From contig NZ_CP079800.1 of the NCBI RefSeq assembly GCF_028869115.1, positions 3,245,001-3,309,000 of the forward strand: a DNA stretch of 64,000 nucleotides, written 5' to 3'. Position numbers and translations under genes: made by a program. This DNA is from Pseudemcibacter aquimaris (GTDB taxonomy: Bacteria; Pseudomonadota; Alphaproteobacteria; Sphingomonadales; Emcibacteraceae). Positions 38,291-48,092 of this stretch are shown here, piece after piece (position 1 is the stretch's first letter; the number at the start of each line of letters is the position of its first letter). Below the pieces are notes generated by a model. The model was not told where the DNA came from. It did not search any database and saw nothing but the letters and a program-made list of their open reading frames with translations.

Positions 38291-39004
38291 TTATGCTTCG
38301 CTGGTTGAAACTAATGTCCAGTTCGGGTCATTGCGTTTTACATCACGGCAGAATGTCCAAACATCAACAATAGGCACAACTTTTTCTGGGTCACCTTCTA
38401 CAACATTACCGTCTTCATCTTTAATAACGATGGTCATGTGGCTGCTGTATTTAACCGTAAGTTCCGCCATTGAACCTTGAATGCTGGCATCAATAAGTTC
38501 GATTTTTTCAACGTCTTCTAATTTGTTTTCAAATGTCTTTCCGTCATCCTTCATGGATTTTATGGCATCTTCAAACTGGCCAAATACATCACGGTTTAAG
38601 AATGTTTTTAATGTTTTACTATCCCCAGTCCAAAAGGCGTTTAAAATCATACCGTAAGCATATTCAGCGCCATCAATGAAAAGCGGCAAAGTAAAACTGC
38701 GATCAAATTTACAGATTTTTTCCAGTGTCCCATAAAACGGTGATGTTTTCTTTACGCCAACATCAAATGCTGGCTCAGGGGCTGGTTTTTCATTTTCATC
38801 ATTTAAGCCAGACCTAATCGGAATAACATTTTCATCATTTCTTGATCTATCCGGACGGTTATCCTTAAAAGGATTATTCTGTTTTTTTTCATCCTTGCCG
38901 TCATAACCATCACGTCGCCCTAATGTTCGGCGTAATTGCAAGATGATAAAGCCGGCCACAAAGGCAAGTATAATAAGTGATAAACTTTCTGAATCGTTGT
39001 TCAT
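38291..39004 (-). CDS. Tim44/TimA family membrane-anchored protein
   Basis: This 237-residue protein has one N-terminal transmembrane helix (LSLIILAFVAGFIILQL), a charged linker (30-85) and a C-terminal Tim44-like domain with YAYGMILNAFWTGDSKTLK and a WTFCRDVKRNDPNW ending. It is the alphaproteobacterial relative of mitochondrial Tim44. The bacterial role is not firmly set. Divergent from fxsA, with mltA and smr following, the usual order. Confidence 0.9.
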   Translation of the reverse strand: MNNDSESLSLIILAFVAGFIILQLRRTLGRRDGYDGKDEKKQNNPFKDNRPDRSRNDENVIPIRSGLNDENEKPAPEPAFDVGVKKTSPFYGTLEKICKFDRSFTLPLFIDGAEYAYGMILNAFWTGDSKTLKTFLNRDVFGQFEDAIKSMKDDGKTFENKLEDVEKIELIDASIQGSMAELTVKYSSHMTIVIKDEDGNVVEGDPEKVVPIVDVWTFCRDVKRNDPNWTLVSTSEA

Positions 39005-39134
39005 TCTCTATCCTGAAAATATGTAGGACCGCATAAATTTGCGTCCATCCCTTGGCGTTTCAATTTTTAATACTATATTAGATAAACCATCATGTATATA
39101 TAATGAAACACTATTTCAACATTATGGATTATTT

Positions 39135-39623
39135 ATGCCATTAATATTTTTAATTACCTTTGTTACGGTAATCTATATGGAGTTTATCGTTTTTGCTGAA
39201 GTTGCCGATGGAATCGGTACTTTTTCGGCACTGCTTCTTACGATTTTGACAGCCGTTCTTGGAATTTACATCATCAGACAAGAAGGCATTAAAGTTCTTC
39301 TGAATATGAAGCAAACCGTTGACCAAGGTGAAAGCCCAGTTAAAGAATTAATTCACGGGTTTTTCCTGGCTGTTGCCGGTTTCTTTTTTCTACTTCCTGG
39401 TTTCATTACGGATTCTATCGCCATACTTTTTGCCATCGCACCCATAAGAGCCTTTTTGGGGGATATGATGGTGCAAGCCGGCAAAAGAAACTATCAAAAT
39501 AAGCCGCGGTCTTCATTTTCCGGCGGCATTATCATTGATGGTGAATTTGAAGAAGCCCCAAAAGAAGAAACAGAAACACAAGAAACAATAAGCGAAGACA
39601 AAAGAAAAGATGATGATATTTAA
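39135..39623 (+). CDS. fxsA: FxsA family cytoplasmic membrane protein
   Basis: This 162-residue protein has three hydrophobic segments (FLITFVTVIYMEFIVFAEV; FSALLLTILTAVLGIYII; FFLAVAGFFFLLPGFITD) and the LLPGFITD signature of FxsA, named for suppressing F-plasmid exclusion of phage T7 in E. coli when overproduced. The C-terminus is charged. The frame extends upstream to 39039, but ATG 39135 gives the compact family form. Confidence 0.88.
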   Translation: MPLIFLITFVTVIYMEFIVFAEVADGIGTFSALLLTILTAVLGIYIIRQEGIKVLLNMKQTVDQGESPVKELIHGFFLAVAGFFFLLPGFITDSIAILFAIAPIRAFLGDMMVQAGKRNYQNKPRSSFSGGIIIDGEFEEAPKEETETQETISEDKRKDDDI

Positions 39624-39741
39624 TCATACTTTTTCAAAAATATTAATTTAACCGCAGTTTTCGGCGGCTAATGCTTGTATAAAATATAAAAGCATGTTAG
39701 CAGACGAAAGATTTTAGAAATTTTATTTAGGAACAGACAAC

Positions 39742-40254
39742 ATGTCAGATACTACAGAACAAAATGAAGCACCACTAGAAGAAGGTGAAGTGCAAATCAG
39801 CATTCTTGGTCAATATATCAAAGACCTTTCATTTGAAAACCCAACACCGGCGCAAACAATTCAAAAGCTTGCAACGGAAAAGCCATCAATGAACATCAAC
39901 GTAAATCTAAACGCCGCTCAAATCGGTGAAGATGTTTATGAAGTGGACCTAAAGATTACAGCAACTGCCGTTTCAAACGACGAAACAGCATTTGTTGCTG
40001 AGCTTCTTTATTCCGGTCTTTTCGGCATTAAAGGATTACCTGAAGATCAGCTTCAGCCGTTCCTGATGATCGAAGCACCACGTCAGATTTTCCCATTTGC
40101 ACGTCGCATTCTTTCTGATGTTACACGTGATGGCGGTTTCCCACCATTAATGCTTGAGCCAATTGATTTTGCGGGCCTTTATCAGCAACAAATGCAACAA
40201 GCGGCTGCGCAGCAAGGTGAAGCACCTGCAGAAGATGATATCGTTGTAAATTAA
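39742..40254 (+). CDS. secB: Protein-export chaperone SecB
   Basis: SecB keeps preproteins unfolded and hands them to SecA. The 170-residue protein has the typical QYIKDLSFENP near the start and APRQIFPFARRILSDVTRDGGFPPLMLEPIDF at the end of the fold, with an acidic tail. It is of normal length. A 12-bp terminator hairpin follows. The upstream gap (39624-39741) contains a possible ATGCTT/AAGCAT stem but no clear element. Confidence 0.96.
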   Translation: MSDTTEQNEAPLEEGEVQISILGQYIKDLSFENPTPAQTIQKLATEKPSMNINVNLNAAQIGEDVYEVDLKITATAVSNDETAFVAELLYSGLFGIKGLPEDQLQPFLMIEAPRQIFPFARRILSDVTRDGGFPPLMLEPIDFAGLYQQQMQQAAAQQGEAPAEDDIVVN

Positions 40255-40278
40255 TATATTTACAGCACCTGAAATTTT

Positions 40279-40310
40279 AAAGGGCTCCTTTTACTCAAGG
40301 GGCCTTTTTT
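40279..40310 (+). terminator. Rho-independent terminator of secB
   Basis: A 12-bp stem with two G-U wobbles (40279-40290 with 40297-40308) closes a TTACTC loop, and the right arm runs into a T-tract (40305-40310). Confidence 0.85.
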
Positions 40311-40322
40311 AATGGCTGATTT

Positions 40323-40997
40323 TTACCAGAGATTATTTTCAATTTTTGAAATAAATTCTTTATGACGAGCAAGCTCTTCCTCGCTTGCCGCGTGGGCACG
40401 TGGCTCTCTAAAGTTTCGAACCACATCCACCGTTTCTGTTGCAGCTGCTTTCTTTTTTTCTTCAGCCATAAGGCCCAAGCCCGTTTGACGTCCCCCCATA
40501 AGTTCCAGATACACATCCGCAAGCAGTTCAGCGTCAAGAAGCGCGCCATGTTTCACACGGTTTGAATTATCAATAGAAAAACGCTTACAAAGCGCATCAA
40601 GAGTATTATTCGCACCCGGAAATTTACGCCGCGCGATTGCCAATGTGTCAACAGCCCTTGTCGCCGGATAGGGTTTAAACCCAAGGTTTTCCATTTCCCA
40701 ATTGATGAACTTCATATCAAATTCAGCATTATGAGCCACGAGGTTCATGTCACCGCAAAAATCCCTGAAATCAGCGACAATTTCACTGAATGTCGGTTTA
40801 TCAGCAAGAAACTCTTCAGTAAGACCATGAACATTCACGGCGGCCGTCGGCATATCGCGTTCCGGATTGATATAAACATGATACACTTCGCCCGTTGGCA
40901 GATAATCATCAACAACCACACAGCCAATCTCAACGACCCGGTCACCATTAAAAGGGTCAAAACCTGTTGTTTCTGTATCAAATACAACTTCACGCAT
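40323..40997 (-). CDS. dnaQ: DNA polymerase III epsilon subunit
   Basis: DnaQ is the 3'-5' proofreading exonuclease of the replicative polymerase. The 224-residue protein has the DEDDh residues Asp7 and Glu9 (VFDTETTG), the ExoII segment HNAEFDMKFINWE and ExoIII HGALLDAELLADVY. The short C-terminal tail should bind the alpha subunit. It overlaps coaE by eight bases and ends the ppsR-maf-aroE-coaE-dnaQ operon beside oriC. Confidence 0.95.
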   Translation of the reverse strand: MREVVFDTETTGFDPFNGDRVVEIGCVVVDDYLPTGEVYHVYINPERDMPTAAVNVHGLTEEFLADKPTFSEIVADFRDFCGDMNLVAHNAEFDMKFINWEMENLGFKPYPATRAVDTLAIARRKFPGANNTLDALCKRFSIDNSNRVKHGALLDAELLADVYLELMGGRQTGLGLMAEEKKKAAATETVDVVRNFREPRAHAASEEELARHKEFISKIENNLW

Positions 40998-41586
40998 TGG
41001 AAAGGCTCACTTTTTCAAGAATTTCTTTTACTTGTCTTTCAGCATAGTCAAAACCCTGATCACTTTGAACAATAAAATCTGCCTTTTCGCGTTTTTCATT
41101 ATCAGGAACCTGTTTTGATAATATTTCTGCAAACCTTTTTTCGGTCATATCTGGCCTTGCAAGAACACGTTCTCTTTGAACACTCGCTGGCGCAGAAACC
41201 ACAACCACATAATCACATAATGTTTCATATGATTTTTCATAAAGTAGCGGGATATCAAACACGACCACATCATGACCATCTATTTTGGCCATTTCCACAA
41301 ATTCATCTCTTTTATTAGAAACCATCGGATGAATGATTTTTTCAAGTTTTATTAAAGCGCCATCGTCGCCAAAAACGCGCTTGCCTAACTCTTTTCGGTC
41401 AATTTGATTATTATTTTTAACCCCTGGGAAAGCATCCTCAACCAGATCAACCGCCTCACCATCAATACCCATTAGTTCATGCACGATTGCATCACTATCA
41501 AAAACGGGGACACCCAAATCACGAAACATTCTGGCTGTTTCGGATTTTCCCATGCCGATTGACCCTGTGAGGCCCAGTTTGATCAT
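40990..41586 (-). CDS. coaE: Dephospho-CoA kinase
   Basis: CoaE carries out the last step of coenzyme A synthesis. The 198-residue protein starts MIKLGLTGSIGMGKSETARM with the P-loop at 8-15, then FDSDAIVHEL, VFDIPLLYE and VLARPDMTEKRF. It is complete. It starts 3 bases after aroE ends and overlaps dnaQ. Confidence 0.95.
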   Translation of the reverse strand: MIKLGLTGSIGMGKSETARMFRDLGVPVFDSDAIVHELMGIDGEAVDLVEDAFPGVKNNNQIDRKELGKRVFGDDGALIKLEKIIHPMVSNKRDEFVEMAKIDGHDVVVFDIPLLYEKSYETLCDYVVVVSAPASVQRERVLARPDMTEKRFAEILSKQVPDNEKREKADFIVQSDQGFDYAERQVKEILEKVSLSNA

Positions 41587-41589
41587 TTC

Positions 41590-42438
41590 TTATTGTCCTT
41601 TCAGAGCTTCCAGTAAATGATTATTGAGCGCTTCATCCACAATCGGCTTTTTGCCAAACCATGCTTCAAAACCGGGTACAGCTTGGTGCAATAGCATGCC
41701 AAGACCATCAACCGTTTCATTACCACGTTCTTTCGCGCTTTTAAGCAGTTCCGTTTCAAGCGGGGCATAAACAATATCGTAAACGGTTGCTGATGTCGGT
41801 AAATTTTCAAGCGAAATTTCAAGCGGGCGTTGACCAGTCATGCCCAGTGTCGTGACATTGGTGAGAAGCGCAGCACCCTTTAACGCAAAATCGCGGTCTT
41901 CCCAATCTATAACTTTAATACGGTCATCACCAATTTCAGCTGCCAGTGCTTCGGCGCGGGATTTCGTACGGTTGGTAATACGAATTTCCGGCACACCATC
42001 ATCTAGCAGACTAACAAGAACCGCACGGGCCGCACCACCAGCCCCCAATATTACCGCAGGGCCATTACCTGCTTTCCACTGATTTGATGATTGTTTTAAA
42101 TGCATTAGGTAACCAATACCATCCGTATTTGCACCAATCATTTTACCGTCTTTAAAATAAACCGTATTTACGGCACCAATTTTTTTCGCACTTTCATCCA
42201 CAATATCAACAAGACCTAACGCTTGTTCTTTATGGGGAACGGTTAGATTAACCCCGCTTATACCATTTTCAGATAAGTTTAATAGAAAGTTTGGCAGTTC
42301 ATCCGCGGTCACGTGAAAGGCTTTATATTCACCATTGATGCCGTATTTATTAAGCCAAAAGCCATGCAATTTTGGCGAAAGACTGTGTGATATCGGGTCC
42401 CCAACAACACCAGCAATTAATTTATTATTTTCAGTCAT
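41590..42438 (-). CDS. aroE: Shikimate dehydrogenase
   Basis: AroE reduces 3-dehydroshikimate with NADPH. The 282-residue protein has GVVGDPISHSLSPKLH at the N-terminus, NLTVPHK with the catalytic Lys, NTDGIG, and the nucleotide-binding ILGAGGAARAVL. It overlaps maf by eight bases. The other shikimate genes aroK and aroB are at 33138-34890. Confidence 0.96.
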   Translation of the reverse strand: MTENNKLIAGVVGDPISHSLSPKLHGFWLNKYGINGEYKAFHVTADELPNFLLNLSENGISGVNLTVPHKEQALGLVDIVDESAKKIGAVNTVYFKDGKMIGANTDGIGYLMHLKQSSNQWKAGNGPAVILGAGGAARAVLVSLLDDGVPEIRITNRTKSRAEALAAEIGDDRIKVIDWEDRDFALKGAALLTNVTTLGMTGQRPLEISLENLPTSATVYDIVYAPLETELLKSAKERGNETVDGLGMLLHQAVPGFEAWFGKKPIVDEALNNHLLEALKGQ

Positions 42439-43024
42439 TTATAATTTTTAAGTCCCGTAATTTCTTAAGTAATGGCAATAAGGGCAATCCCAATATGTCA
42501 TAATATTCCCCTTTTATTTCAGAGAATAACTGAATACCAATATCTTCCATATAATAACAGCCAACCGAATGAATTAAAGCATCACCTGCTTTTTCCATAT
42601 AGTCATTCAGAAATGCTTCGCTAAAATCTCGCATGGTTAGTTCCGGTTCGCAGGTATAAACCCAGATAATTTTGTCTGCTTTGGCAAGTACAATAGATGT
42701 GGTTAGGGTATGTTTTTTCCCACGGAAAAATTCAAGATGTTCTTTGGCCTCATTCTTATCTCTTGCTTTACTGAATAAATGCCCATCACAGGAAAGAATT
42801 TGATCTGCACCTAAAATGAAATCTTCGGGATGATCTTTTAAAACATATAACGCTTTTTCAGATGCCAATCTTTCCGCGATGTTTCGGACATTATCGCCTG
42901 TGCTTAACATTTCTTCTTTAATTGATTGTTCATCAATTGGCGCAGGTTTTGTTTCAAATGAAAGACCCGTATTTTCAAGTATCTTTTTTCGCGAAGCGCT
43001 TTTTGATGCAAGAATAAGCCCCAT
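42431..43024 (-). CDS. Maf-family nucleotide pyrophosphatase
   Basis: This 197-residue protein starts MGLILASKSASRKKILE, the Maf signature, and carries GADQILSCDG and the YCNVEGCY-like segment IHSVGCYYMEDIG. Maf proteins hydrolyse noncanonical or pyrimidine nucleoside triphosphates and affect septum formation. The start overlaps the ppsR stop (TAATG). The combination maf-aroE-coaE-dnaQ next to oriC matches other alphaproteobacteria. Confidence 0.93.
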   Translation of the reverse strand: MGLILASKSASRKKILENTGLSFETKPAPIDEQSIKEEMLSTGDNVRNIAERLASEKALYVLKDHPEDFILGADQILSCDGHLFSKARDKNEAKEHLEFFRGKKHTLTTSIVLAKADKIIWVYTCEPELTMRDFSEAFLNDYMEKAGDALIHSVGCYYMEDIGIQLFSEIKGEYYDILGLPLLPLLKKLRDLKIIND

Positions 43025-43857
43025 TATTTTTTTGCTGCCATTTCTTCATCATATTTATTTTTAAGGTTTATGATCGCTACTGATGTTTCCTCAATCGATC
43101 TGCGCGTGACATCAATCACCGGCCATCCCATTTTAGTAAATAACCGGCGCGATTCTTTCACTTCTTCCTTCACCAGGTCTTCATCAACATAATCTGTGGT
43201 TTTAGTTTCCTTTAATGTGAGGAGCCTGTTTCTACGGATTTGAACCAATCTATCTACGCTATTCACAAGACCGACAATAAACTTTCCTTCTGCTTTTGCT
43301 CTCTCAAGGTCTTGTGGTAACGGCAATCCCGGCACGATCGGAATATTTGCCGCCCGATAACCACGGTTCGCAAGATAAATACAGGTCGGTGTTTTTGAAG
43401 TTCTGGAAACACCAACCAGAATAATATCTGCATCCATCAAATTATCGGCAATCTGTCCATCATCATGGGCAAGCGTATATTGAATAGCATCAATGCGGTC
43501 AAAGTATTCATCATCCATTTGATGCTGAAGCCCCGGACGTTCGGATGGTTTTTCACCCACATGACGGCCTAATTCACGGATAATACCGTGAAGAACGGAA
43601 ATATAGCGCCAGCCATGTTTTTTACAGCTGTCCACCAACACTTTTTCAATTTCATGATCCACCAGTGTAAACATAACAACACCTGGGTTTTCTTCCATTT
43701 CAGCAATAATTCTTGCCATATGGCGGGCCGTTCTGATCATTGGCCAATAATGTTTTACGGTTTCAATACCAGGAAACTGCGCGAGTGCTGCTTTAGCAAC
43801 CTGTTCTAGTGTGTCGCCGGTGGAATCAGATACAAGATGAAGATGGATTTTTTTCAT
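43024..43857 (-). CDS. ppsR: Pyruvate phosphate dikinase / PEP synthase regulatory protein
   Basis: This 277-residue DUF299 protein is a kinase/pyrophosphorylase that controls PEP synthase or PPDK by reversible threonine phosphorylation. It has HLVSDSTGDTLEQVAKA at the start and the P-loop-like GVSRTSKTPTCIYLA with the IPIVPG segment. It is the homologue of the gene that flanks oriC opposite hemE in Rickettsia (RP001). Its target dikinase is not in the window. It leads the leftward operon away from oriC. Confidence 0.92.
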   Translation of the reverse strand: MKKIHLHLVSDSTGDTLEQVAKAALAQFPGIETVKHYWPMIRTARHMARIIAEMEENPGVVMFTLVDHEIEKVLVDSCKKHGWRYISVLHGIIRELGRHVGEKPSERPGLQHQMDDEYFDRIDAIQYTLAHDDGQIADNLMDADIILVGVSRTSKTPTCIYLANRGYRAANIPIVPGLPLPQDLERAKAEGKFIVGLVNSVDRLVQIRRNRLLTLKETKTTDYVDEDLVKEEVKESRRLFTKMGWPVIDVTRRSIEETSVAIINLKNKYDEEMAAKK

Positions 43858-44206
43858 AAGAGTACTTTGCTTAAAAATGAATAACGTGAATAACGGGGAT
43901 AAGTGTGTAATTTTTCACATTCATAAATTTTACTACCCGCAATTCATATTTGATACGTTTTTTTTCCTTTGTGAATAATTGTTATTCTGGTCATTTATAA
44001 CTTTTAAATTAATCATCAATATTTGTTTATTTTATAGGGATTTTCATATATTAAAAGTGTGATTTTATACTGTTGATAATTACCTTAATATATTGTTGAT
44101 AACTTTTAATCCACAATATCCACAGGAACAATTAACCACTACATCCTTTTATATATAAATAATATATAAGTAGTATTGTTCGTGTATAACTTTTAAGAAT
44201 GAAAAT
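43858..44206. other. Probable chromosomal replication origin (oriC)
   Basis: This 349-base gene-free region between divergent ppsR and hemE is very AT-rich. It contains one perfect DnaA box (TGTGAATAA at 43970-43978, minus-strand TTATTCACA), a TTTTTCACA (43911-43919), two TGTTGATAA (44071-44079 and 44094-44102), adjacent TAATCCACA (44107-44115) and ATATCCACA (44116-44124), and CGTGTATAA (44181-44189), the last five each one base from TTATNCACA. Long A/T runs could serve as unwinding element. Position between hemE and the RP001/ppsR gene is the known oriC place in Caulobacter and Rickettsia. No clear CtrA or IHF site was found. Confidence 0.85.
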
Positions 44207-45244
44207 ATGACTGATAATAAGCTATTCATTAAAACTCTTCGTGGTGAAAAAACTGATCGTGTTCCTTTTTGGTTTATGAGACAAGCCGGAAGATATTTAC
44301 CAGAATATATGAAACTTCGTAAAGAAGCAGGATCATTTCTTGATCTTTGTTATAATTCTGATTTTGCAACTGAAGTCACACTTCAACCCATTAGAAGATT
44401 TAATATGGATGCAGCCATATTATTTTCCGATATTCTGGTCATCCCGCACGCGCTGGGACAGGATTTGGCTTTCAAACAAGGTGAAGGTCCGGTTCTCACC
44501 CCTGTAGATAATCTTGAAAAGCTTGAAGCATTATCAACATCTAAGCTTCATGACCACCTAAGCCCTGTTTATAAAACGGTTTCTAACCTTTCAAAGGCAT
44601 TACCTGATCATGTGGCGTTAATTGGTTTTGCAGGGGCGCCATGGACGGTTGCCACCTATATGGTCAACGGTAAAGGATCAAAAGATCAGGCAGAAACCCG
44701 TTTAATGGCCTATCAAGACCGTGAGACATTCTCCAAGCTTATAGATCTACTTGTATCATCAACATCAGAATATCTGATTGAGCAGGTCAATAACGGCGCA
44801 GAAGCGCTACAAATTTTTGATAGTTGGTCCGGCACGCTTCCTGCTGATGAATTTATCAAATGGTGTGTGGAACCGGTTCAAAAAATTGTTGAAAATATCC
44901 GCACTGTTCATCCTGATGTTCCAATTATTGGCTTCCCAAAAGGGGCAGGTGCCAAGATTAAGAATTTCATTAAGAAAACCAAGGTCAATGCTGTCAGTAT
45001 TGATACATCAACATCATGCACATGGGTGCGTGATGTGGTTCAGCCGCTGTGTACTGTTCAGGGGAATTTAGATCCATTATTGCTTGTAAGTGGAGGAAAA
45101 CCACTAGAAAATGCAGTTTATAACATTTTAGATCATCTAAAAGACGGCTCACACGTATTTAATTTAGGACACGGCATTATCCCGCAAACGCCGCCGGAAA
45201 ATGTAAAAATGGTGTCTGATATTATTTTAAATTATAGAAGATAA
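44207..45244 (+). CDS. hemE: Uroporphyrinogen decarboxylase
   Basis: HemE removes four carboxyl groups from uroporphyrinogen III. The 345-residue protein has PFWFMRQAGRYLPEY near the N-terminus with the substrate-binding Arg, ILFSDILVIPHALG, GFAGAPWTVATYM and the C-terminal FNLGHGIIPQTPPENV. It is the first gene right of oriC and leads hemE-hemH-hemJ, with hemH 6 bases later. Confidence 0.97.
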   Translation: MTDNKLFIKTLRGEKTDRVPFWFMRQAGRYLPEYMKLRKEAGSFLDLCYNSDFATEVTLQPIRRFNMDAAILFSDILVIPHALGQDLAFKQGEGPVLTPVDNLEKLEALSTSKLHDHLSPVYKTVSNLSKALPDHVALIGFAGAPWTVATYMVNGKGSKDQAETRLMAYQDRETFSKLIDLLVSSTSEYLIEQVNNGAEALQIFDSWSGTLPADEFIKWCVEPVQKIVENIRTVHPDVPIIGFPKGAGAKIKNFIKKTKVNAVSIDTSTSCTWVRDVVQPLCTVQGNLDPLLLVSGGKPLENAVYNILDHLKDGSHVFNLGHGIIPQTPPENVKMVSDIILNYRR

Positions 45245-45250
45245 AATTCT

Positions 45251-46216
45251 ATGAGCAAAAAATGTGCTGTTGTTATGTTTAACTTGGGTGGTCCGGATAA
45301 TCTGGACGCCGTGAAGCCGTTTTTATTTAATTTATTTTATGATCCGGCGATTATTTCTGTGCCAAATCCACTTCGGTGGATGATCGCAAAGACCATTTCC
45401 AGTAGACGGGCACCAATTGCGCGCAACATTTACCGTGAAATCGGCAATAAATCACCGATCCTTGAGGAAACGGAAAAGCAACGCGTTAAGCTTGAAAATA
45501 TTCTAAATAATGAGCAAGAAGATGAATATAAATGTTTCATCTTTATGCGTTATTGGAAACCTTTTGCCAAAGATGTGGTGAAACAGGTTAAAGAATATAA
45601 CCCGGATGAAATTATTCTTTTGCCACTTTACCCACAATATAGCATCACGACCACTGGAACCGGCATTATTGAATGGAATAAATGCGCCAAAAAAGAAGGG
45701 CTGATCAGCCCATATCGTGTGATTAAAGAATATCCTGATCATAAGTTTTTCGTAGAAACAATGGCGGATATGATCCGGGAAAAACTTGCAAATGTTGATG
45801 ATAAAAATGCATATAGGCTTTTATTATCTGCGCATGGTTTGCCAAAGAAAACCATTGAAAATGGCGATCCATATCAAACACAGGTTGAACAAACCTGTGC
45901 TGCATTGATGGAAGTTTTAAAGGATCAAAATCTTGATCATGTGGTCTGTTATCAAAGCCGCGTTGGCCCGCTAGAATGGATCGGTCCATCAACAGAAGAT
46001 GAAATTGAACGCGCTGGTGTTGACGGTAAAAATATCATCATGGTGCCTGTTGCGTTTGTGTCCGAACATTCAGAAACGCTTGTTGAGCTTGATATTGAAT
46101 ATAAAGAGCTTGCGGATGAAGCAGGCATCAAAGATTATGTCCGTATTGACACAGTTCAAGACCGTGATAAGTTCATTGACGGACTTGCAAGCCTTGTGAC
46201 GGAGCACAGAATTTAA
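45251..46216 (+). CDS. hemH: Ferrochelatase
   Basis: HemH inserts ferrous iron into protoporphyrin IX. The 321-residue protein has VVMFNLGGPDNLDAV at the start, LPLYPQYSITTTGT, LLSAHGLPKK with the catalytic His, and VPVAFVSEHSETLVELDIEY. Its TAA shares the base at 46216 with the hemJ ATG, so they are coupled. Length is normal for a bacterial ferrochelatase. Confidence 0.96.
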   Translation: MSKKCAVVMFNLGGPDNLDAVKPFLFNLFYDPAIISVPNPLRWMIAKTISSRRAPIARNIYREIGNKSPILEETEKQRVKLENILNNEQEDEYKCFIFMRYWKPFAKDVVKQVKEYNPDEIILLPLYPQYSITTTGTGIIEWNKCAKKEGLISPYRVIKEYPDHKFFVETMADMIREKLANVDDKNAYRLLLSAHGLPKKTIENGDPYQTQVEQTCAALMEVLKDQNLDHVVCYQSRVGPLEWIGPSTEDEIERAGVDGKNIIMVPVAFVSEHSETLVELDIEYKELADEAGIKDYVRIDTVQDRDKFIDGLASLVTEHRI

Positions 46217-46674
46217 TGATCGAAACATTAATTGAATTTTTTCAGGACTATTATTACTGGCTTCTGGCGCTTCATATCATTTCATTTATCAGCTGGATGG
46301 CAGGTATGTTTTATTTGCCACGCCTTTTTGTTTATCACACACGCTTAGAGGTGGGGTCCGATGCATCAGAAATGTTCAAGGAAATGGAAAGAAAGCTGCT
46401 CAGGATTATTATAAATCCAGCAATGATTGCCACTTGGGTGTTTGGTCTTGCGTTATCATTTGGACAGGATAGCTGGAACGCGGGCGGATGGTTTTATGTT
46501 AAATTTGCCGCTGTGCTCGCGATGTCAGGGTTCCATGGATACTTGTCATATTGGCGCCGCGCCTTTTACCGTGATCAAAATGAGAAGTCAGAAAAGTTTT
46601 TCCGCATGGTCAATGAAGTGCCAACTTTACTGATGTTTTTGATTGTATTTATGGTGATTTTAAAGCCATTTTAA
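46216..46674 (+). CDS. hemJ: Protoporphyrinogen oxidase HemJ
   Basis: HemJ is a membrane heme protein that oxidises protoporphyrinogen IX, the step before ferrochelatase. The 152-residue protein has four hydrophobic segments, including YWLLALHIISFISWMAG with the conserved His and Trp, FYLPRLFVYH and YWRRAFYRDQN. The pairing with hemH supports this role in place of HemG or HemY. About 150 bases without a gene precede rho. Confidence 0.92.
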   Translation: MIETLIEFFQDYYYWLLALHIISFISWMAGMFYLPRLFVYHTRLEVGSDASEMFKEMERKLLRIIINPAMIATWVFGLALSFGQDSWNAGGWFYVKFAAVLAMSGFHGYLSYWRRAFYRDQNEKSEKFFRMVNEVPTLLMFLIVFMVILKPF

Positions 46675-46824
46675 GAGGTTAATTTTTTATCTTTGCTTGT
46701 ATACAAAAATAGTTTATCATAAGCGAATAATCGCAAATGATTATATCTTCCTATTATTTTAATCAAAATTCTTGAAAATTCTCACACTACCGCATTTCTA
46801 ATCATAACATTTTGGATATCTCCT

Positions 46825-48081
46825 ATGAATCTATTGGACCTTAAAAAGAAATCCCCCGCAGACATTTTATCACTTGCTGAAGAAAATGATGTTGAAAATG
46901 CCAGCAACATGCGCAAGCAGGATATGATGTTTGCCATTCTTAAAGCTTATGCATCACGGGGAGAGGAAATTTCCGGCGGCGGTGTTGTAGAAGTATTACA
47001 GGATGGATTTGGGTTTTTAAGATCACCAGAATCAAATTATCTACCGGGCCCTGATGATATTTACGTCAGCCCGAGCCAGATTAAACGTTTTGGTCTAAGA
47101 ACAGGTGACACGGTAGAAGGTTTGATCCGTGCACCGAAAGATGGCGAGCGTTATTTCGCACTTCTTAAAGTTTCTGCGGTAAATTATAAAGACCCTGATG
47201 CTGGAAAACACAAAGTTCACTTTGATAGTCTTACGCCGCTTCATCCAGACCGGAAATTTAAACTGGACCGTGATGATCCAACCATTAAAGACAAATCAAC
47301 ACGTGTTATTGATCTTGTGGCACCAATTGGATTTGGTCAGCGTGGTGTGATTGTGGCGCCGCCAAGAACTGGTAAAACGGTATTGATGCAGAATGTTGCA
47401 CATGCCATTAAAGAAAATCATCCGGATGTGTTTTTGATCGTTCTTCTTATTGATGAACGCCCGGAAGAGGTAACCGACATGCGCCGCTCTGTTAAAGGGG
47501 AAGTTGTAAGTTCAACATTTGATGAACCAGCGAGCCGTCACGTTCAAGTGGCTGAAATGGTTATTGAAAAAGCAAAACGACTTGTTGAAAATAAATATGA
47601 TGTCGTAATTTTGCTAGATAGTATTACTCGACTTGCACGTGCATATAACACGGTTATTCCAAGCTCCGGTAAAGTGCTTACCGGTGGTGTTGATGCCAAT
47701 GCGCTTCAACGTCCGAAACGTTTCTTTGGTGCAGCGCGTAATGTTGAAGAGGGGGGCTCTTTAACAATCATCGCAACAGCGCTTATTGACACCGGAAGCC
47801 GTATGGATGAGGTTATCTTTGAGGAATTTAAAGGTACAGGTAACTCTGAGATTGTTCTTGACCGTAAGGTTAGTGATAAACGTATCTTCCCAGCGATTGA
47901 TATTACCAAGTCCGGTACACGTAAGGAAGAATTACTTCTTGATGCTGGAACGCTCGCGAAGATGTATGTTCTTCGCCGTATCTTGATGCCAATGGGATCT
48001 GTTGATGCGATTGAATTCCTTCTTAATAAACTTAAAGATACTAAGGATAATGAAGAGTTTTACAGTTCGATGAATAACTAA
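46825..48081 (+). CDS. rho: Transcription termination factor Rho
   Basis: Rho is the RNA-dependent hexameric ATPase that ends transcription. The 418-residue protein has the N-terminal helix bundle ([20 protein letters not shown]), the RNA-binding cold-shock fold with [20 protein letters not shown], Walker [10 protein letters not shown], and Walker [17 protein letters not shown]. It is of standard length. Location near mnmE and oriC is common in alphaproteobacteria. An intrinsic terminator follows. Confidence 0.97.
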   Translation: MNLLDLKKKSPADILSLAEENDVENASNMRKQDMMFAILKAYASRGEEISGGGVVEVLQDGFGFLRSPESNYLPGPDDIYVSPSQIKRFGLRTGDTVEGLIRAPKDGERYFALLKVSAVNYKDPDAGKHKVHFDSLTPLHPDRKFKLDRDDPTIKDKSTRVIDLVAPIGFGQRGVIVAPPRTGKTVLMQNVAHAIKENHPDVFLIVLLIDERPEEVTDMRRSVKGEVVSSTFDEPASRHVQVAEMVIEKAKRLVENKYDVVILLDSITRLARAYNTVIPSSGKVLTGGVDANALQRPKRFFGAARNVEEGGSLTIIATALIDTGSRMDEVIFEEFKGTGNSEIVLDRKVSDKRIFPAIDITKSGTRKEELLLDAGTLAKMYVLRRILMPMGSVDAIEFLLNKLKDTKDNEEFYSSMNN

Positions 48082-48092
48082 ACTATGCGCTA

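Noticed and set aside
39039-39134. Longer N-terminus for FxsA
   Set aside because: The extra 32 residues are not hydrophobic or family-like, while ATG 39135 leads directly into the first membrane segment.
39672-39695. ATGCTT/AAGCAT stem upstream of secB
   Set aside because: Six-base stem with an AT-rich loop of more than ten bases; it could be a promoter feature but cannot be supported as a riboswitch or terminator.
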